Part shown: positions 43,124 to 51,870 of the stretch, piece after piece
Layout of the letters: the number at the start of each line of letters is the position of its first letter
Position numbering within the stretch: position 1 is the stretch's first letter
Assembly: GCF_001457815.1 (NCBI RefSeq)
Contig: NZ_LN898217.1
Span: forward strand, 62,001-126,000
Direction: 5' to 3'
DNA from: Vitreoscilla massiliensis
Lineage (GTDB): Bacteria > Pseudomonadota > Gammaproteobacteria > Burkholderiales > Neisseriaceae
DNA length: 64,000 nt
Made by a program: the position numbers and the translations under genes
Notes under the pieces: model-generated
What the model saw: the letters and a program-made list of their open reading frames with translations, nothing else
What the model was told of the DNA's origin: nothing
Database searches by the model: none

Positions 43124-44962
43124 TTAATCGTCTTGACCTAAGAAGCCGCCGCTTTGGCGCTGCCACAGTTTGGCGTACAAACCGTTTTTCGCCAACAATT
43201 CCTCATGGCTGCCGCTTTCAACAATTTCGCCCTCATTGAGCACAATCAATCGGTCCATTTGCGCGATGGTAGACAAACGGTGGGCAATCGCCACCACGGT
43301 TTTGTTTTCCATCAAGCTGTACAGATTCTCTTGTATCGCCGCTTCTACCTCTGAGTCCAACGCACTGGTGGCCTCGTCCAACAGCAAAATCGGTGCATTT
43401 TTCAAAATCACCCGCGCAATGGCAATGCGTTGGCGCTGACCGCCCGACAGTTTCACCCCACGCTCACCGACATGCGCATCCAAGCCACGGCGACCTTGTG
43501 AGTCAACCAATTGGTCGAGAAAGTCGCTCACTTGCGCTTGTGCCAATGCGGCCTGTAAATCGGCATCGCTGGCATCGGGGCGACCGTACAAAATATTGTC
43601 GCGCACCGAGCGGTGCAATAAAGACGTGTCTTGCGTGACCATGCCGATGTGTTTGCGCAGCGACACTTGGCTGACTTGGGCGATGTTTTGCCCATCGATG
43701 CTGATGTCGCCGCCATTGATGTCGTACAAGCGCAGCAACAAATTCACCAGCGTCGATTTGCCTGCACCTGAGCGGCCGACCAAACCAATTTTTTCGCCAC
43801 CACGGATGTGCAGATTGAATTGCTGCAACAATTGTTTGTGCTCATAGGCAAAATCGACGTTATGGTAAGCAATATTGGCTTGCGTCACTTGCAGCGCCGG
43901 CGCATTCGGGATGTCCAACACTTGGCGCTCTTTCGCCAAGGTATTCATGCCGTCTTGTACCGTGCCGATGTTTTCAAACAACTGTGCCGATTGCCACATC
44001 ATCCACTGCGACAAACCATTCAAGCGCAAGGCCATGGCGGTAGCCGCGGCGACGGCACCGACGGTAATCAAACCGCCTTGCCACAAATACACACACAACA
44101 CCGCAGTTAAGGCGATGAGCAACATATTGAAGCCATGATTGACGGTGTCGATTTGCGTGCCCAAGCGCATTTGCTTGTGTACCGTGGCCATGAATTCGTC
44201 CATCGCTTCTTTGGCATACGCCGATTCACGCTGGTTGTGCGAGAACAGTTTCACTGTGGCGATATTGGCATAAGCATCGGTGATGCGACCGGTCATCAAC
44301 GAACGGGCATCGGCTTGGTTGCGTGCGGCCGTGGCCATTTTCGGCACGAAATACGCCAACATGCTGGCAAAGGTGCAGAGCCACAAAATAAACGGCAACA
44401 GCAAACGCCAATCAAATTGCGCCAAAATCACGCCTATGGACACAAAGTAAATCAGCAAATACACCACCATGTCGGCGAAGATCATCACCATATCGCGCAC
44501 TGCCAACGCCGTTTGCATCACTTTGGCCGACACGCGACCGGCAAACTCGTCTTGGTAAAAGCGCATGGATTGACCCAGCATCAGGCGGTGAAACTGCCAG
44601 CGCAAACGCATCGGCACCACGCCTTGCAAGGTTTGCAAGCGCACCGATGAGCCGCTCAATACCCACAGCGGACTCAACACCAATAAGGCCAACATCGCCA
44701 ACAACCAGCTTTTTTTCTCCGCCCACAATTGTGCCGGCGCAATGGTGTGCATGGCGTCGACCAATTGCCCCATCATTTGAAACAAATACGCTTCAAATGC
44801 GCCGACGCCGGCGGCAAACACCATCATCACCCCTATCCACACGCCACAGCCTTTGAGGCAGGCGCGGATAAATGCCCACATATTGTCGCGCGCCAACGGA
44901 GGCAATTCATCGGGGTACAAATTCAAACGGGTTTCAAACCAATTAAACCACTTGTTCATCAT
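43124..44962 (-). CDS. ABC exporter (fused permease and ATPase)
   Basis: 612 residues. N-terminal six-helix membrane domain (to about 330), then ATPase with Walker A GLVGRSGAGKSTLVNLLLR near 400, Q-loop MVTQDTSLL, signature LSGGQRQRIAIAR near 510, Walker B ILLLDEATSALDSE and H-loop AIAHRLSTI. Type IV exporter of the MsbA/multidrug family, working as a homodimer or heterodimer; substrate unknown. A DUS encodes D-L-Q-A-A. Two adjacent ATGs at the start; no partner gene. Confidence 0.92.
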   Translation of the reverse strand: MMNKWFNWFETRLNLYPDELPPLARDNMWAFIRACLKGCGVWIGVMMVFAAGVGAFEAYLFQMMGQLVDAMHTIAPAQLWAEKKSWLLAMLALLVLSPLWVLSGSSVRLQTLQGVVPMRLRWQFHRLMLGQSMRFYQDEFAGRVSAKVMQTALAVRDMVMIFADMVVYLLIYFVSIGVILAQFDWRLLLPFILWLCTFASMLAYFVPKMATAARNQADARSLMTGRITDAYANIATVKLFSHNQRESAYAKEAMDEFMATVHKQMRLGTQIDTVNHGFNMLLIALTAVLCVYLWQGGLITVGAVAAATAMALRLNGLSQWMMWQSAQLFENIGTVQDGMNTLAKERQVLDIPNAPALQVTQANIAYHNVDFAYEHKQLLQQFNLHIRGGEKIGLVGRSGAGKSTLVNLLLRLYDINGGDISIDGQNIAQVSQVSLRKHIGMVTQDTSLLHRSVRDNILYGRPDASDADLQAALAQAQVSDFLDQLVDSQGRRGLDAHVGERGVKLSGGQRQRIAIARVILKNAPILLLDEATSALDSEVEAAIQENLYSLMENKTVVAIAHRLSTIAQMDRLIVLNEGEIVESGSHEELLAKNGLYAKLWQRQSGGFLGQDD

Positions 44963-45095
44963 GCGGTTTCAACTTTCAAATCAATAGGGTTGTCATAGTT
45001 TACAGGCCGCTAGTATAGCAATTGAAGCAGATAAAATGGGTAAAGGCCGACCACGTGGGTCGACCTTAAGTGTGTGTGTAGCTGTGTGGGGATTA

Positions 45096-45506
45096 TTACG
45101 CTTTATTGCGCAAATTGTCTAAGGCAAACGCGCCGCTGCCTGCAACAAAGAAGAACAAGAAGGTGAAACACCATTGCACCGCCAATTCACCGCTGTTCAA
45201 AATTGGCATCAAGAAGTTGCCACCGTCGGCCACATGGCCGATGAAGTAAGCCGCAGCCATTTGACCTGACAAGATAAAGGCCACAGGGCGGGTAAACAAA
45301 CCCAAGATAATCAAAGCGCCACCGATCAATTCGATGATGCCAGCGGCACCAAACATTGAACCTAAAGGCACGTTGGCAAACATTTCAATGTAGGGGATTT
45401 GGAATAATTTGGTCATGCCATGCATAATAAACATGTAACCTGTTACGATGCGCAATAAACCCAGCGCATACGGTTGGTATTGAGTCAGTTGGTTGTTGGT
45501 CGACAT
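45096..45506 (-). CDS. DoxX family membrane protein
   Basis: 136 residues from the ATG at 45506 behind AGGAAA. Four helices; DoxX pattern GLLRIVTGYMFIMHGMTKLF near 15, GAAGIIELIGGALIILGLFTRP near 50, and a C-terminal QWCFTFLFFFVAGSGAFALDN. Family members are quinol-linked or oxidative-stress membrane proteins; the role is unsettled. Divergent from the LysR gene, which is the obvious candidate regulator. Confidence 0.87.
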   Translation of the reverse strand: MSTNNQLTQYQPYALGLLRIVTGYMFIMHGMTKLFQIPYIEMFANVPLGSMFGAAGIIELIGGALIILGLFTRPVAFILSGQMAAAYFIGHVADGGNFLMPILNSGELAVQWCFTFLFFFVAGSGAFALDNLRNKA

Positions 45507-45655
45507 TTTGTATTTCCTGTTATTTGATGAATTGTGTGTGAGTTTTGGGCTGTGTGGTGCAGCTAATTCGCATGCAGCGCAGTTTAGCGACTCTGACCCG
45601 ACCAATCGAGATGCAATTTAGGATAGAATTATTTACTGATGGTTAAAGATATATC

Positions 45656-46564
45656 ATGGACTTACTGACCAGCATACGCGTGTTCCGCCAAGTGGTGATG
45701 CGCGGTAGTTTTACCAAAGCGGCTGAAGATTTGGAGATGTCTACTGCCATGGCAAGTAAGCACGTCACCAATTTGGAGCAACACGTGCAAGCGCGTTTGT
45801 TGATGCGCACCAGTCGCCGTTTGCATTTGACCGAGGCTGGGCAAATGTATTTTGATGAATCTGGCCACGCCTTAGACATCTTGCAACAAGCGGGTGCGAA
45901 CGCGAGCTCCGGCGCCAAACAGCCCAAAGGCACGTTGAAAATCACCGCCCCCGGTTGGATGGCGATACCGGGGTTTGCGCGTTGGTTGGCGGAATACCAC
46001 GCGCTGTATCCCGAGGTGATGGTGCACCTGAGTTTGGAAAACCGCCGTGTCGATTTGGTTACCGAAGGCTATGACTTGGCCTTGCGCGTGTCGCACGACC
46101 CATCGCCGTCGCTGATAGTCAAACCAATAGAGAGCATCAATTTCTTCTTGGTCGCTTCGCCCGAATACTTGGCCAAATACGGCACACCGCAACAGCCAGC
46201 TGATTTGCTCAATCACAAAGGCGTGTTGCCCACTTACACCAATTTGTCCAACGTGGTGATCCACATGGACAAGGCCGAAACCGAATTCGTGTTGCCGCCG
46301 TCTGTGCTCACCAGCGATTCCTTGATGAATTACCAATTGGCCAAAGTCGGCATGGGTTTGGCCTATTTGCCAGAACCAGTATTGTTTGAAGATTTGGCCA
46401 ATGGCAGCTTGGTGCGGGTCTTGGCCGAATACCAATACGAGCCAGTGACTTTGTACGCCGCTTACATCAACCGCCAGTATTTGAGTGCCAAAGTGCGCAC
46501 GTTTATTGATTTTCTGGCCGAGAAAATTCGCGAACGCCATGTGTTGTATGGCAAAGATTCTTAG
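45656..46564 (+). CDS. LysR-family transcriptional regulator
   Basis: 302 residues. N-terminal winged helix-turn-helix (FRQVVMRGSFTKAAEDLEMSTAMASKHV in part, residues 9-37; RTSRRLHLTEAG near 50). The periplasmic-binding-like effector domain includes LVTEGYDLALRVSHDPSPS near 125. The divergent pair with doxX suggests it controls that gene and itself, by the usual LysR arrangement. Inducer unknown. Confidence 0.9.
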   Translation: MDLLTSIRVFRQVVMRGSFTKAAEDLEMSTAMASKHVTNLEQHVQARLLMRTSRRLHLTEAGQMYFDESGHALDILQQAGANASSGAKQPKGTLKITAPGWMAIPGFARWLAEYHALYPEVMVHLSLENRRVDLVTEGYDLALRVSHDPSPSLIVKPIESINFFLVASPEYLAKYGTPQQPADLLNHKGVLPTYTNLSNVVIHMDKAETEFVLPPSVLTSDSLMNYQLAKVGMGLAYLPEPVLFEDLANGSLVRVLAEYQYEPVTLYAAYINRQYLSAKVRTFIDFLAEKIRERHVLYGKDS

Positions 46565-46644
46565 TAAGCAATCTCAGTAATATGCAGTCGTAAGCCCTGA
46601 CCAGCACACATTGGTAGGGCACACATCACACAAGAGGAGTGTTT

Positions 46645-47394
46645 ATGTTGGTATTGGTAACAGGTGCTTCAGCAGGTTTTGGTGAAGCCACATGTCGCTT
46701 ATTGGTACAAAAAGGCCACAAAGTCATCGGCGCGGCGCGCCGTTTGGAGCGCTTACAAGACTTGCAACAAGAATTGGGCGCGGCTTTTTTGCCGGTGCAA
46801 ATGGACGTCAGCGATTTGAACAGCGTTGATGTGGCTTTGCAAAACTTGCCTGAAGCATGGCAAGGCATAGAGGTATTGGTCAACAATGCCGGTTTGGCCT
46901 TGGGTTTGGAGCCGGCGGACAAGGCCGACTTTGCCGATTGGCTGACGATGATCAACACCAACATCATCGGCCTGACCTACCTCACGCGCAAAATCTTGCC
47001 GGGCATGGATGCGCGTGGTCGCGGCCATGTGATTAACTTGGGCTCGGTAGCGGGCACTTATCCATATCCGGGTGGCAATGTGTATGGCGCGACCAAGGCG
47101 TATGTGAAGCAATTCAGCTTGAATTTGCGCGCCGATTTGGTCGGCAAACCGATACGCGTGACCAATGTCGAGCCCGGTTTGTGTGGCGGCACCGAGTTTT
47201 CCAATGTGCGTTTTAAAGGCGACGATGACAAAGCGGCCAAAGTGTATGAAAAAGTACAATACCTGACCGCTGAAGACATCGCCAACACCATCGTGTGGGT
47301 GGCCGAACAGCCAGCGCACATGAATGTGAACAGCATCGAAATCATGCCGGTGGCGCAAGCGTTCTCACCGTTTAATGTGGCGCGTGAAGCCTAG
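46645..47394 (+). CDS. ydfG: NADP-dependent 3-hydroxy acid dehydrogenase (SDR)
   Basis: 249 residues from the ATG at 46645 behind AGAGGAG. SDR motifs: LVTGASAGFGEATCRLL at the start, VNNAGLALGLEPAD near 85 (YdfG-like), NLGSVAGTYPYPGGNVYGATKAY with catalytic Ser, Tyr and Lys near 135-155, and VEPGLCGGTEFSNVRF near 180, characteristic of YdfG. It oxidises serine, threonine and 3-hydroxypropionate or reduces malonic semialdehyde. Single gene with a DUS terminator. Confidence 0.92.
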   Translation: MLVLVTGASAGFGEATCRLLVQKGHKVIGAARRLERLQDLQQELGAAFLPVQMDVSDLNSVDVALQNLPEAWQGIEVLVNNAGLALGLEPADKADFADWLTMINTNIIGLTYLTRKILPGMDARGRGHVINLGSVAGTYPYPGGNVYGATKAYVKQFSLNLRADLVGKPIRVTNVEPGLCGGTEFSNVRFKGDDDKAAKVYEKVQYLTAEDIANTIVWVAEQPAHMNVNSIEIMPVAQAFSPFNVAREA

Positions 47395-47418
47395 TGGTGT
47401 GAGCACAACAGTCTAGTC

Positions 47419-47449
47419 AGCGGCCTGTAAATGCTTACAGGCCGCTTTT
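47419..47449 (+). terminator. DUS-pair terminator after ydfG
   Basis: AGCGGCCTGTAA / TTACAGGCCGCT with a 4-base loop and T4. Confidence 0.82.
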
Positions 47450-47594
47450 GTATGCGGCTGAGCGGGGTTTGCTGACCTGCGCAAATTCTCAGTAAAATTG
47501 TGCGATTTGGTGTAAATACTGCAATTTTTGCGGCCAATGTGGTTAGAATAAGCCCGTGTCGATAAGACACTTTCCCAACTACTGAGGAGCATGC

Positions 47595-47795
47595 ATGAAT
47601 AAAGACGTGATTGAAGGCAAGTGGGATCAGTTGGTCGGTAAGGCCAAAGCGAAATGGGGTGATTTGACCGACGACGATTTGACCCAAGCCAAAGGCAATG
47701 CGCAAGTGTTGGCGGGCAAAATCCAAGAACGCTATGGCAAGACCAAAGAAGAAGCAGAAAAAGAAATTGATGATTGGTTGAAAGACACCGATTGA
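47595..47795 (+). CDS. CsbD family stress protein
   Basis: 66 residues, ATG behind GAGGAG. CsbD pattern: MNKDVIEGKWDQLVGKAKAKWG, then DDDLTQAKGN and KIQERYGKTKEEAEKEID. Small, charged, helical, cytoplasmic; general-stress induced in other bacteria. Function not established. Closed by a terminator shared with ruvA. Confidence 0.92.
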   Translation: MNKDVIEGKWDQLVGKAKAKWGDLTDDDLTQAKGNAQVLAGKIQERYGKTKEEAEKEIDDWLKDTD

Positions 47796-47821
47796 TGTCA
47801 GTAAACTGTATTGAGAATTGA

Positions 47822-47848
47822 AAAACGCTGCCGATGAGGCAGCGTTTT
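47822..47848. terminator. Bidirectional terminator between csbD and ruvA
   Basis: AAAACGCTGCC / GGCAGCGTTTT with a 5-base loop; A- and T-tails serve both strands. Confidence 0.88.
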
Positions 47849-47862
47849 CTATTGCGAGCGTT

Positions 47863-48453
47863 TTATTTCAACATATTCTTCAAAGCCAAACGCACGCCCT
47901 CGCTGACATCGCAGCCCGCAGGCAAACCTTTACAGGCCGCTTTGGCTTCGCGTTCGTTGTAGCCCAGTGCCAATAAGGTGCTGAGGATGTCGTCGCTGGC
48001 ATCGGGTTCGGGTGCAAACAAGCCGTCGGCCGCCATAGCTACCGTGCCCGCAATGTGCAATTTGCCGCGCAATTCCAAGGCCAAGCGCTCGGCGGTTTTC
48101 TTGCCTATACCGGGGACGGAACTCAATACTTTGATGTCTTCATCGGCGATGGCGCGCGCCAAATCGTCGCTGGACAATACCGACAAAATGCCCAAAGCGG
48201 TTTTCGCGCCTATGCCCGATACCTTGACCAATAAGCGGAAGGTTTCGCGCTCGGCAGTATTGCCAAAGCCAAACAGCAAGTGGGCATCTTCGCGCACCAC
48301 CAATTGTGTGTACACGCGCACTTTCTCGCCGGTAGCGGGCAAGCCGTAAAATGTTTGCATGGACACATGCACTTCATAGCCGACGCCGCCGACATCAATA
48401 AGAATAAGTGGCGGTTGTTTGTCGATGATGCTGCCTGTCAATTGACCTATCAT
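47863..48453 (-). CDS. ruvA: Holliday junction branch migration subunit RuvA
   Basis: 196 residues. Domain I OB fold (MIGQLTGSIIDK, DVGGVGYEVHV), acidic pin region, domain II with helix-hairpin-helix pairs (VSGIGAKTALGILS, VPGIGKKTAERLALEL) and the C-terminal RuvB-binding helix bundle (ALGYNEREAKAACKGL). A DUS encodes A-A-C-K there. RuvA tetramers hold junctions while RuvB drives migration. ruvC lies 63 bases upstream on the same strand; ruvB is not here. Confidence 0.97.
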   Translation of the reverse strand: MIGQLTGSIIDKQPPLILIDVGGVGYEVHVSMQTFYGLPATGEKVRVYTQLVVREDAHLLFGFGNTAERETFRLLVKVSGIGAKTALGILSVLSSDDLARAIADEDIKVLSSVPGIGKKTAERLALELRGKLHIAGTVAMAADGLFAPEPDASDDILSTLLALGYNEREAKAACKGLPAGCDVSEGVRLALKNMLK

Positions 48454-48472
48454 GGTTTCCCTTTGTGGATGG

Positions 48473-48513
48473 GTTTACAGGCCGCTTTTTCTGTATCAAT
48501 GCGGCCTGTAAAC
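48473..48513. repeat. Outward-facing DUS pair between ruvC and ruvA
   Basis: GTTTACAGGCCGC at 48473-48485 and GCGGCCTGTAAAC at 48501-48513. The order is the reverse of the usual terminator pair (reverse word first), with a 15-base T-rich spacer, still a perfect 13-bp stem. Confidence 0.85.
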
Positions 48514-48516
48514 AAG

Positions 48517-49056
48517 TCAGCGGGTGGTAAAACGCCCGCGTTTCACGCTCAAGCCTTGTTGAATTTGGGCGGCCAAATTATGGTTGCGCAGCGCATGGGT
48601 AATCGCCACTGCCAAAGCATCGGCGGCATCGGTAGACGGCGTGCCATTGAGGCGCAGCATTTGTACCACCATGTGTTGCACTTGTTCTTTCGCCGCCTTG
48701 CCTTGACCGACCACCGCTTGTTTCACCTGCAAAGCGGTGTATTCGTGCACCGGCAGTTTGCCATGTACCAACGCCGCCACACAGGCACCGCGAGCTTGAC
48801 CGAGCATCAACGTTGCCGCCGGATTCACGTTCACAAACACTTGCTCGATGGCGCTGACCGTTGGTTGGTAGGTGTGGATGACTTCGGTGATGTGTTCAAA
48901 CAAGACCGCAATGCGCTCAGACAACACCGCTTTGGGCGGGGTTTTGATGCAACCGGAGGCGACATAAGTCTGTTGGCGACCGAGCAAGTCGATCACGCCA
49001 AAGCCTGTAACACGGCTGCCGGGGTCTATGCCTAAGATGCGGATGGGAGTAGTCAT
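48517..49056 (-). CDS. ruvC: Crossover junction endodeoxyribonuclease RuvC
   Basis: 179 residues. RNase-H-like fold with catalytic acids: GIDPGSRVTGFG (Asp), SAIEQVFVN (Glu) near 70, and STDAADALAVAITHA (two Asp) near 140. It resolves Holliday junctions as a dimer. In line with ruvA on the minus strand, possibly one unit, although an inverted repeat sits between them. Confidence 0.97.
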   Translation of the reverse strand: MTTPIRILGIDPGSRVTGFGVIDLLGRQQTYVASGCIKTPPKAVLSERIAVLFEHITEVIHTYQPTVSAIEQVFVNVNPAATLMLGQARGACVAALVHGKLPVHEYTALQVKQAVVGQGKAAKEQVQHMVVQMLRLNGTPSTDAADALAVAITHALRNHNLAAQIQQGLSVKRGRFTTR

Positions 49057-49164
49057 GCGCCGATTGTAACGGAAATCAACCCCGAGTCAAAGCTGAGGCT
49101 TTACCAAAGTTAAAATCAGAGTGTGTTACAGTGTTTCGCATCTTACATGTGTGGGGCAAATAAG

Positions 49165-49770
49165 ATGGAAGTCGTCAATCTGGGTTATTTGTGTGTGGCC
49201 TTGGCTTTGGGTGTGTGTCTGCCGGCAGAGGCCAAACGCGTGGCCAGCATCGAAGCGCCGCGGGTATTGTACCAATGGGCCACACCGGTGGAGCAAAGCG
49301 TGAATTTATTTCGGGTAACGCCGACCTTGTTTCGCAGCGAACAATTGCAGGCCAAAGACCGAGCCTTGCTGCCACAAAACAACATCAAAACCATCATCAA
49401 TTTGCGTTATTTCGACCGCGATGACGATCAAGAAGAGCTGTCACAACCGGGGCTGAAATTGATGAATCACCCGCTCAAATCATGGCGCATCAAACCCAAG
49501 GAAATCGCCGCGGTCTTGTATGAAATCGAGCAAGCGCAAAAACAGGGTGGGGTGTTGGTGCACTGTTATCACGGTGCCGACCGCACCGGTTTGATTATCG
49601 GCATGCACCGCATCGTGCAACAAGGTTGGAGCATAGACGAGGCCAAACGCGAAATGGTGGAAGGCCCATATGGCTTTCACACGGTGTGGCGCAACATTCC
49701 GAAAATGTACAATCAAGACACCGTCAACCAAGTGCGCTTGGAATTGGCACGCTTGCGCGCCGCCCAATAA
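49165..49770 (+). CDS. Exported dual-specificity/tyrosine phosphatase-like protein
   Basis: 201 residues from the ATG at 49165. A hydrophobic N-terminus (VVNLGYLCVALALGVCLPAEA) acts as a signal peptide. The catalytic P-loop HCYHGADRTGLIIGM (C-x5-R) lies near residue 133, with a general-acid loop upstream (LKSWRIKPKE). FRSEQLQAKD and INLRYFDRDDD near 70-85 match bacterial DSP/Siw14-like phosphatases. Probably periplasmic; substrate may be phosphotyrosine, inositol phosphate or lipid phosphate. Confidence 0.85.
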   Translation: MEVVNLGYLCVALALGVCLPAEAKRVASIEAPRVLYQWATPVEQSVNLFRVTPTLFRSEQLQAKDRALLPQNNIKTIINLRYFDRDDDQEELSQPGLKLMNHPLKSWRIKPKEIAAVLYEIEQAQKQGGVLVHCYHGADRTGLIIGMHRIVQQGWSIDEAKREMVEGPYGFHTVWRNIPKMYNQDTVNQVRLELARLRAAQ

Positions 49771-49860
49771 AGACGCCATAAAGCGGCCTGTAAACGCATC
49801 CGTGCAGGAGAATGTGGCTTTTTTCTGGCGGCAATTGGGCGTATCATATCAGCCGTTTGC

Positions 49861-49881
49861 GTGGCGGTTTTGTACCGCCAC
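49861..49881 (+). promoter_or_regulatory. Hairpin in the pyrB leader
   Basis: GTGGCGG / CCGCCAC, a 7-bp stem with a 7-base loop, 34 bases before the pyrB ATG and without a T-run. Possible leader structure; no known pyrimidine regulatory motif recognised. Confidence 0.35.
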
Positions 49882-49914
49882 CGTCTTGCGATTCAGTTGC
49901 CTTGAAGGAAACCC

Positions 49915-50841
49915 ATGCCCAATCCGCTCTATCGCCAACACGTCATCTCGGTCGCTGATTTGTCTGCCGATACCCTGACTCAGTTGGTCAAAACCGCTCT
50001 GCATTTAAAACAACATCCCCAACCTGATTTGCTCTCCGACAAACTCGTCGCCACCTGTTTTTTTGAACCGTCTACCCGCACCCGCCTCTCGTTTGAAACC
50101 GCCGCCCACCGCTTGGGCGCCGATGTGATTGGTTTTGCCGATGGCGCCAACACCAGTGCCAAAAAAGGCGAAACCTTGGCCGATACCGCGCGCATCATTT
50201 CCGGCTATGCCGATGCGATTGTGGTGCGCCACAATAAAGACGGCGCCGCGCGCGTGATGGCGGAGTTTTCCAGTGTGCCGGTGGTGAATGCAGGCGACGG
50301 CACCAACCAACACCCATCGCAAACCTTGCTCGACTTAATCACCATTTTTGAAACCCAAGGCCGTTTGGAAAACCTCAACATCGTCTTGGTCGGTGACTTG
50401 AAATACGGTCGTACCGTGCATTCGTTGGCACAAGCCCTGAGCAATTGGAACAACACCTTTTACTTCGTGGCGCCGCCGCAATTGGCGATGCCCGATTACA
50501 TCACCGAAGAATTGGATGAAAAAGGCTGTGCTTACCACATCTTGGACAGCTTTGAAGAAGCTTTGAATCTGGCCGACATCGTTTACATGACGCGCGTGCA
50601 ACGCGAGCGTTTCGATGAGCAAGAATTCCTGAAAATCCAAGGTTTGTATGTCTTGAAAGCGGCGATGTTGGCGAGCGTGAAACCGAATATGCGCATCATG
50701 CACCCATTGCCACGCGTGGACGAAATCGCCACCGATGTCGATGCCACGCCACATGCGTATTATTTTGAGCAAGCGAAAAACGGCGTGTTTGCGCGCCAAG
50801 CCATCTTGTCCGCGGTTTTGAATGAGGAGTTGCCAGCATGA
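49915..50841 (+). CDS. pyrB: Aspartate carbamoyltransferase, catalytic subunit
   Basis: 308 residues, standard. Carbamoyl-phosphate loop FFEPSTRTRLSFETA near 48, the 80s loop SAKKGETLADTARI, HPSQTLLDL near 130, LVGDLKYGRTVHSL near 155 and MHPLPRVDEI near 262. First committed step of pyrimidine synthesis. Its stop overlaps the pyrI start (ATGA), so the two are translationally coupled. Confidence 0.97.
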   Translation: MPNPLYRQHVISVADLSADTLTQLVKTALHLKQHPQPDLLSDKLVATCFFEPSTRTRLSFETAAHRLGADVIGFADGANTSAKKGETLADTARIISGYADAIVVRHNKDGAARVMAEFSSVPVVNAGDGTNQHPSQTLLDLITIFETQGRLENLNIVLVGDLKYGRTVHSLAQALSNWNNTFYFVAPPQLAMPDYITEELDEKGCAYHILDSFEEALNLADIVYMTRVQRERFDEQEFLKIQGLYVLKAAMLASVKPNMRIMHPLPRVDEIATDVDATPHAYYFEQAKNGVFARQAILSAVLNEELPA

Positions 50842-51296
50842 ATACCCAACAACGCAGCGTGGAAGCGATTTGCGACGGCACCGTCATCGACCACATTCCC
50901 GCCGGCTTAGGCTTGGTGATTTTGCGCCAATTTGGTTTAAACGACTTGGGCGAACGCGTGACCGTGGGCTTTAATTTGAGCAGTAAAAACATGGGCCACA
51001 AAGACATCATCAAAGTGGAAAACGTGCGCTTCGATACCGCCCAAGCCAATCGCTTGGCCTTGTTCGCACCGAACGCGACCGTGAACGTCATCACTGACTA
51101 TCAAGTAGTCGAAAAACTGAGTCTGAACCTGCCTGAGCAAGTCAAAGGTTTGTTCCGTTGCCCTAACGACAACTGCGCCTCGCACAAAGAGCCAGTCATC
51201 AGCTCGTTCAAGGTCAAAACCGCCAATGGAGAAACCAAATTGCGTTGCCATTATTGCGAAAAAACCTACCCACGTCAGGCTGTGACTGAAAACTAA
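50838..51296 (+). CDS. pyrI: Aspartate carbamoyltransferase, regulatory subunit
   Basis: 152 residues. N-terminal allosteric nucleotide-binding domain (DGTVIDHIPAGLGLVILRQF; nucleotide-contact Lys-rich strands near 50-90) and C-terminal zinc domain with four cysteines (CPNDNC near 109-114, CHYC near 137-140). It makes the enzyme sensitive to CTP/ATP. Overlaps pyrB by 4 bases. Confidence 0.97.
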   Translation: MNTQQRSVEAICDGTVIDHIPAGLGLVILRQFGLNDLGERVTVGFNLSSKNMGHKDIIKVENVRFDTAQANRLALFAPNATVNVITDYQVVEKLSLNLPEQVKGLFRCPNDNCASHKEPVISSFKVKTANGETKLRCHYCEKTYPRQAVTEN

Positions 51297-51326
51297 AACA
51301 GTACAGATGAGGTTTGCAACCTACTC

Positions 51327-51360
51327 AAGCGGCCTGTAACAGTGTTTACAGGCCGCTTTT
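51327..51360 (+). terminator. DUS-pair terminator after pyrBI
   Basis: AAGCGGCCTGTAA / TTTACAGGCCGCTT, 5-base loop, T4. Confidence 0.85.
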
Positions 51361-51438
51361 ATCTGTATCAAGCCTTAAAAGCGCATTGAGTTCATCTGCA
51401 TTGATAATGTACACACTCTTAGAAAGACACACAATGAA

Positions 51439-51777
51439 ATGAAAACCGTTTACGCCAGCCTGTTGGCCATGTGGCTGCTGCCCACATGGGCCAACGCCGC
51501 AACCAGCGATGCAGACCATACTAACTGCCGCGCTGATTACCACGCCGCTACCGCCATCATGAGTGCGCGCCAACAAGGGGCATCTTTGCCCAGCGTGTTG
51601 GACGAGATGGCAGGGCGCAGTGGTGCCCAAGTCGAAGCCATGGCCATGCGCGCTTACAAATTGCCGCTGCAAGAATTGGTGTACGCGCGCGAAACTGCGG
51701 TAAAAGAATTTGGCAATGCCGAATTCATGCGCTGTTTAGAGCTAGAGCAAGTTAAGAGCAAGAAGAGGTGGTTTTAA
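51439..51777 (+). CDS. Secreted protein of unknown function
   Basis: 112 residues. Signal peptide KTVYASLLAMWLLPTWANA. Mature part helical with two cysteines (TNCRADYH near 30, MRCLELEQ near 100) that may form a disulphide. No family recognised; no partner gene. The ribosome site is weak. Confidence 0.6.
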   Translation: MKTVYASLLAMWLLPTWANAATSDADHTNCRADYHAATAIMSARQQGASLPSVLDEMAGRSGAQVEAMAMRAYKLPLQELVYARETAVKEFGNAEFMRCLELEQVKSKKRWF

Positions 51778-51806
51778 GCCTGTTTGATGGATGTGTAATG
51801 TCATGA

Positions 51807-51841
51807 ATAAGCGGCCTGTAAATCAGTTACAGGCCGCTTAT
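51807..51841. terminator. DUS-pair terminator
   Basis: ATAAGCGGCCTGTAA / TTACAGGCCGCTTAT, a 15-bp stem, 5-base loop, between convergent genes. Confidence 0.8.
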
Positions 51842-51870
51842 TTGTTTCTGGTTGATGTGTTGGTGTGGAT

